Source: Fibrobacter sp. (GTDB lineage Bacteria > Fibrobacterota > Fibrobacteria > Fibrobacterales > Fibrobacteraceae). Taken from it: DNA of 42,883 bases. Each line of letters opens with the position of its first letter. The first letter of the stretch is position 1. The position numbers and the translations under genes were made by a program. Shown here piece after piece: positions 40,012-42,883 of this stretch. Under the pieces are notes generated by a model, which made no database searches, had not been told where the DNA came from, and saw only the letters and a program-made list of their open reading frames with translations. The DNA lies in the NCBI GenBank assembly GCA_012511955.1, contig JAAZFC010000043.1:1-42883 (forward strand), read 5' to 3'.

Positions 40012-40055
40012 CTTCCGAACTCTCTGCCAATTAGCTGATGCGAATTGGCAAAAAC
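40012..40055 (+). repeat. Constant-loop hairpin repeat, copy C
   Basis: CTTCCGAACTCT (40012-40023), stem arm TGCCAATT (40025-40032), loop AGCTGATGCG (40033-40042), complementary arm AATTGGCA (40043-40050), then an A-run. The 8-bp stem is perfect but unrelated in sequence to the stem of copy A, while the loop is identical and the 5' flank differs at one base of 12. Confidence 0.65.
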
Positions 40056-40125
40056 ATTTTATCAAAGTTCAAAGATTTATCGAAGTCTGACGAAGCATAG
40101 CGCCTGCGTAGCCCAAAGAAAAGAT

Positions 40126-42883
40126 TTATTCGGCGGAACCGACGGCAGCCTTAGCAGCAGCAATGCGTGCCACTGGAACGCGGAAAGGCGAGCAAGAAAC
40201 ATAATCCAAACCGATTTCATGGGAGAAAACGATGGAAGCAGGATCACCGCCGTGCTCTCCACAAATTCCCACTTGTAAGTCTGAACGACTGGCACGACCT
40301 TCTTCCATGGCGATTTTCATCAAACGACCCACACCCACTTGATCTAAAGTGGCAAAGGGGTTAGCATCTACGATGCCCACATCGGCGCGTTCGTAGTAGG
40401 GTAAAAAGGCGCCAGAATCATCTCGGCTCATACCCATAGCTGTTTGGGTTAAATCGTTGGTTCCAAAGCTAAAGAACTGCGCGTGCTTGGCTATATCGCC
40501 TGCGGTGAGAGCGGCACGGGGAATTTCAATCATGGTTCCCACCAAGTACTCTACTTCCACCCCTGCAGCTTTCATTTCTTCGGCGGCAATGGCGTGCACT
40601 AATTCTAATTGAAGCTCCAATTCTCTTTCGAAACCTACCAAAGGAATCATAATTTCAGGTTGGGGCTTAACACCGGTGCGTTTTGTTACCGCAATGGCGG
40701 CGCGTATAATAGCACGGGTTTGCATTTCTGAAATTTCGGGATACACAATGCCCAAACGACAGCCGCGATGACCGAGCATGGGGTTAGATTCGTGTAAAGA
40801 ATTAGCAATGCTGGCAACTTTCTCAAAGGGAATATTAAGCTTTTGGGCTAAGTTTTCCATCTGATCTTTGGAATTTGGCAAAAATTCATGCAAAGGCGGA
40901 TCCAAATAACGCACGGTTACTGGACGCTCACCCATGGCTTCAAAAAGACCTTCGAAATCTTCTTGCTGAATGGGCAAAAGTTTGTCCAAAGCGCCGTTAA
41001 AGTGATTGCGTGCCAAGGAATATTCGTTTTCCAACAAAGTGGCATCTTGGGGACGCTCAGCGAGCTTGTCTTTGTACTCGGCGTATTCTCCAGCAAACAT
41101 AATGAGTTCTCGCATGGTGTCGATGCGATCACCTTCAAAGAACATGTGTTCAGTGCGACATAAGCCCACACCTTCAGCGCCGAAGGCCACGGCATTTAAC
41201 CCTTGTTCTGGCTGATCCGCATTGGTGCGAATGCCCAATTTGCGATATTTATCTGCCAATTTCATTACAAAATCGTAGTATTTATAGAGTTCAGAATCTT
41301 CAGGAGCGAGAGTCTTTTCCACTAACACTTGAATTAATTCCGAAGGAGCGGTGTCAATTTTACCAGCAATAACTTCGCCAGTGGAACCATTAATTGAGAT
41401 AAAATCACCTTCTTTAATGCTAACACCTTTGGCTTTCATTTCGCCTTTTTGGTAATTGATTTCGATTTCTCCAGCTCCAGCTACGCAAACTTTACCCATC
41501 TGACGAGCCACCACCGCTGCGTGGGAAGAAACTCCGCCTTTGGTGGTCAAAATACCCGCAGCTGCAAGCATTCCTCGCAAATCTTCGGGGCTGGTTTCCA
41601 CACGAGCCAAAATCACTGGTCCTTTTTCTGCCCATTTTTCAGCTTTTTCCGCAGAAAAAGCCACTACACCAGAAGCTGCACCTGGGCCTGCAGGCAATCC
41701 TGCGCTTAAAACACTACCCGCGTCTTGGGCGGCCTGATAAGCATCGCTGTCAAAAATAGGGGCCAAAAGTTGCTCAATGGCTTCGGGGTCGGCGCTGGCA
41801 ATTACATGGGATTCTGTCATTAGACCTTCTTGTACCATGTCGTAAGCCACTTTCACATAGGCTTGGGCGGTGCGCTTACCATGGCGGGTTTGCAACATAT
41901 ATAGCACGCCATTTTCGATGGTAAACTCAAAGTCTTGCATATCGCCAAACTCTTTTTCTAAGCGTTTGCGCACTTCGCAAAGTTCCACAAAGCAGTGCTC
42001 CAAACCAGGAGCTTTTTCCATTTCACTGATATGCAAAGGAGTGCGAATACCCGCCACCACATCTTCACCTTGGGCATTTACCAAGTATTCACCATAAAAT
42101 TCATCTACACCGTTTGCAGGGTTGCGAGTAAAGGCCACGCCAGTACCAGAATTGTTGCCCATATTACCAAAAACCATGGCTTGCACATTTACGGCGGTTC
42201 CCCATTCGGCGGGGATATTATACTTTTTTCTATATAAAATAGCACGGTCGTTCATCCACGATGCAAATACTGCTCCAGTGGATCCCATAAGTTGTTCGTA
42301 AGGGTCGCTGGGGAACTCTTTGCCCGCTTCTTTTTTCACCAATTCTTTGTATTGGGCGATTATGCTTTTGAGCTCTTCTTCGTTGAGTTCGTTGTCTTGC
42401 TCCACCCCGCGAATGGCACGGGTGGCAGTTAAAATTTCTTCAAAAGGGTCGTTTTCGTCTTCGCTTTTTCTACCCACGCCCATCACTACGCCAGCATACA
42501 TCTGAATAAAACGGCGATAAGAATCGTAGGCGAAGCACCCATTGTCGGTCTTGGCTTTTAGCACTTCTACCGTGGTGTCGTTTAGGCCTAAGTTTAAAAT
42601 CGTGTCCATCATACCGGGCATGGAATCCCTAGCACCAGAGCGTACGGCTAATAAAAGAGGGTTATCGTCGCCACCAAATTGTTTTCCCGTGGCTTTTTCT
42701 ATGTCTTTTACCGCAGTGCGCACATCATTTTCTAATGTTGCGGGGTAGCTGCGATCGTTGTTGTAAAAATAATTACAAACTTCTGTGGTAATTGTAAAAC
42801 CAGGAGGAACATTAAAACCCCTTAGAGCCATTTCTGCTAAATTAGCTCCTTTACCTCCCAATAAAGATCTTTGGGTACCATCT
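40126..42883 (-). CDS. ppdK: Pyruvate, phosphate dikinase (N-terminus cut)
   Basis: Interconverts pyruvate, ATP and phosphate with phosphoenolpyruvate, AMP and pyrophosphate. The frame is open at the window edge. Visible sequence starts [20 protein letters not shown], so only about 5-20 N-terminal residues are missing; ~918 residues are visible. The nucleotide-binding domain contains [16 protein letters not shown] and [21 protein letters not shown]. The phosphohistidine domain contains [19 protein letters not shown], and the C-terminal TIM barrel contains [30 protein letters not shown] and [12 protein letters not shown] with the catalytic Cys. A pyrophosphate-type glycolytic role fits many anaerobes. 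Its stop faces the hairpin-rich gap. Confidence 0.97.
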   Translation of the reverse strand, partial: DGTQRSLLGGKGANLAEMALRGFNVPPGFTITTEVCNYFYNNDRSYPATLENDVRTAVKDIEKATGKQFGGDDNPLLLAVRSGARDSMPGMMDTILNLGLNDTTVEVLKAKTDNGCFAYDSYRRFIQMYAGVVMGVGRKSEDENDPFEEILTATRAIRGVEQDNELNEEELKSIIAQYKELVKKEAGKEFPSDPYEQLMGSTGAVFASWMNDRAILYRKKYNIPAEWGTAVNVQAMVFGNMGNNSGTGVAFTRNPANGVDEFYGEYLVNAQGEDVVAGIRTPLHISEMEKAPGLEHCFVELCEVRKRLEKEFGDMQDFEFTIENGVLYMLQTRHGKRTAQAYVKVAYDMVQEGLMTESHVIASADPEAIEQLLAPIFDSDAYQAAQDAGSVLSAGLPAGPGAASGVVAFSAEKAEKWAEKGPVILARVETSPEDLRGMLAAAGILTTKGGVSSHAAVVARQMGKVCVAGAGEIEINYQKGEMKAKGVSIKEGDFISINGSTGEVIAGKIDTAPSELIQVLVEKTLAPEDSELYKYYDFVMKLADKYRKLGIRTNADQPEQGLNAVAFGAEGVGLCRTEHMFFEGDRIDTMRELIMFAGEYAEYKDKLAERPQDATLLENEYSLARNHFNGALDKLLPIQQEDFEGLFEAMGERPVTVRYLDPPLHEFLPNSKDQMENLAQKLNIPFEKVASIANSLHESNPMLGHRGCRLGIVYPEISEMQTRAIIRAAIAVTKRTGVKPQPEIMIPLVGFERELELQLELVHAIAAEEMKAAGVEVEYLVGTMIEIPRAALTAGDIAKHAQFFSFGTNDLTQTAMGMSRDDSGAFLPYYERADVGIVDANPFATLDQVGVGRLMKIAMEEGRASRSDLQVGICGEHGGDPASIVFSHEIGLDYVSCSPFRVPVARIAAAKAAVGSAE

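Larger units (their letters stand above)
39647..40125. other. Long tail-to-tail gap with hairpins and repeats, no gene
   Basis: This 479-base non-coding gap separates the lipoprotein stop from the ppdK stop. It carries hairpin-repeat copies B (39678-39708) and C (40012-40055), the 20-mer repeat at 39737-39756, and further strong hairpins at 39873-39900 and 39933-39953, plus a bulged one near 39786-39803. GGTTAATGGT is repeated right after the stop codon, as in the gap at 865. Short ORFs exist on both strands but none has a ribosome-binding site or protein-like composition. Confidence 0.7.

Noticed and set aside
40045-40278. 77-residue ORF overlapping the end of ppdK
   Set aside because: It runs antisense into ppdK and begins within hairpin copy C; it reads as a shadow frame.
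1-42883. CRISPR arrays, insertion sequences, prophage, tRNA or rRNA genes
   Set aside because: No regularly spaced repeats, transposase or integrase sequence, cloverleaf or rRNA-like stretch could be found by reading both strands.

Overview
The window looks like a compact, moderately AT-rich chromosome segment of a diderm bacterium, most likely Fibrobacterota or a close relative in the Fibrobacteres-Chlorobi-Bacteroidetes group. This is inference from content. The clues are a type 9 secretion (T9SS) C-terminal sorting domain on a secreted RCC1-repeat protein (1-864), a PorV/PorQ-like outer-membrane protein (28055-30235), lipoproteins with poly-serine linkers after the lipobox (25684-26862), a lipoprotein with an FGE-sulfatase domain (13025-15646), several proteins ending in an aromatic residue like outer-membrane barrels, and TAnnTTTG-like boxes directly before some start codons. 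I found no phage, transposase, CRISPR array, rRNA or tRNA.

Layout. 1-864 is the 3' end of a T9SS-type secreted protein, followed by a 335-base gap holding a hairpin repeat. 1200-3389 (minus) is ybaB and dnaX; dnaX carries an A9 tract that could make a short gamma form. 3447-8695 (plus) is an SRPBCC-like protein, nspC, nadA, a small outer-membrane protein and a UbiD-family decarboxylase. 8778-12282 has an Rrf2 regulator, a membrane GAF/degenerate-GGDEF protein (minus), sixA and bioA. 12285-12991 (minus) is a DUF2721 membrane protein and a zinc-ribbon protein. 13025-15646 is a large three-part lipoprotein.

15676-25602 (minus) is a long run of abutting or overlapping genes. In transcription order these are recG, a CDP-glycerol glycerophosphotransferase-like enzyme, an LtaS-like membrane phosphoglycerol transferase, an oligosaccharide flippase-like protein, an M15 carboxypeptidase, an MpaA-like M14 peptidase, a small membrane protein and a fused SpmA/SpmB-type protein. 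The middle of this run reads as a glycerol-phosphate envelope-polymer and peptidoglycan module, which is unusual in a diderm.

25684-39646 holds a Ser-linker lipoprotein, a pirin, the PorV/Q-like propeller fusion with a small membrane-anchored partner, a three-domain FKBP, an NAD(P)HX repair enzyme, a predicted outer-membrane protein, a divergent pair of a membrane protein and a SPOR protein, ychF, and two lipoproteins. 40126-42883 (minus) is most of pyruvate phosphate dikinase, cut at the window edge.

The most novel-looking signal is non-coding. The two long tail-to-tail gaps (865-1199 and 39647-40125) contain related sequence, including a hairpin with a fixed 10-base loop AGCTGATGCG and conserved flanks but completely different, fully paired stems. 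That is a covariation pattern, suggesting a structured element under selection as RNA or DNA hairpin. The other six convergent junctions leave only 2-29 bases between stop codons.
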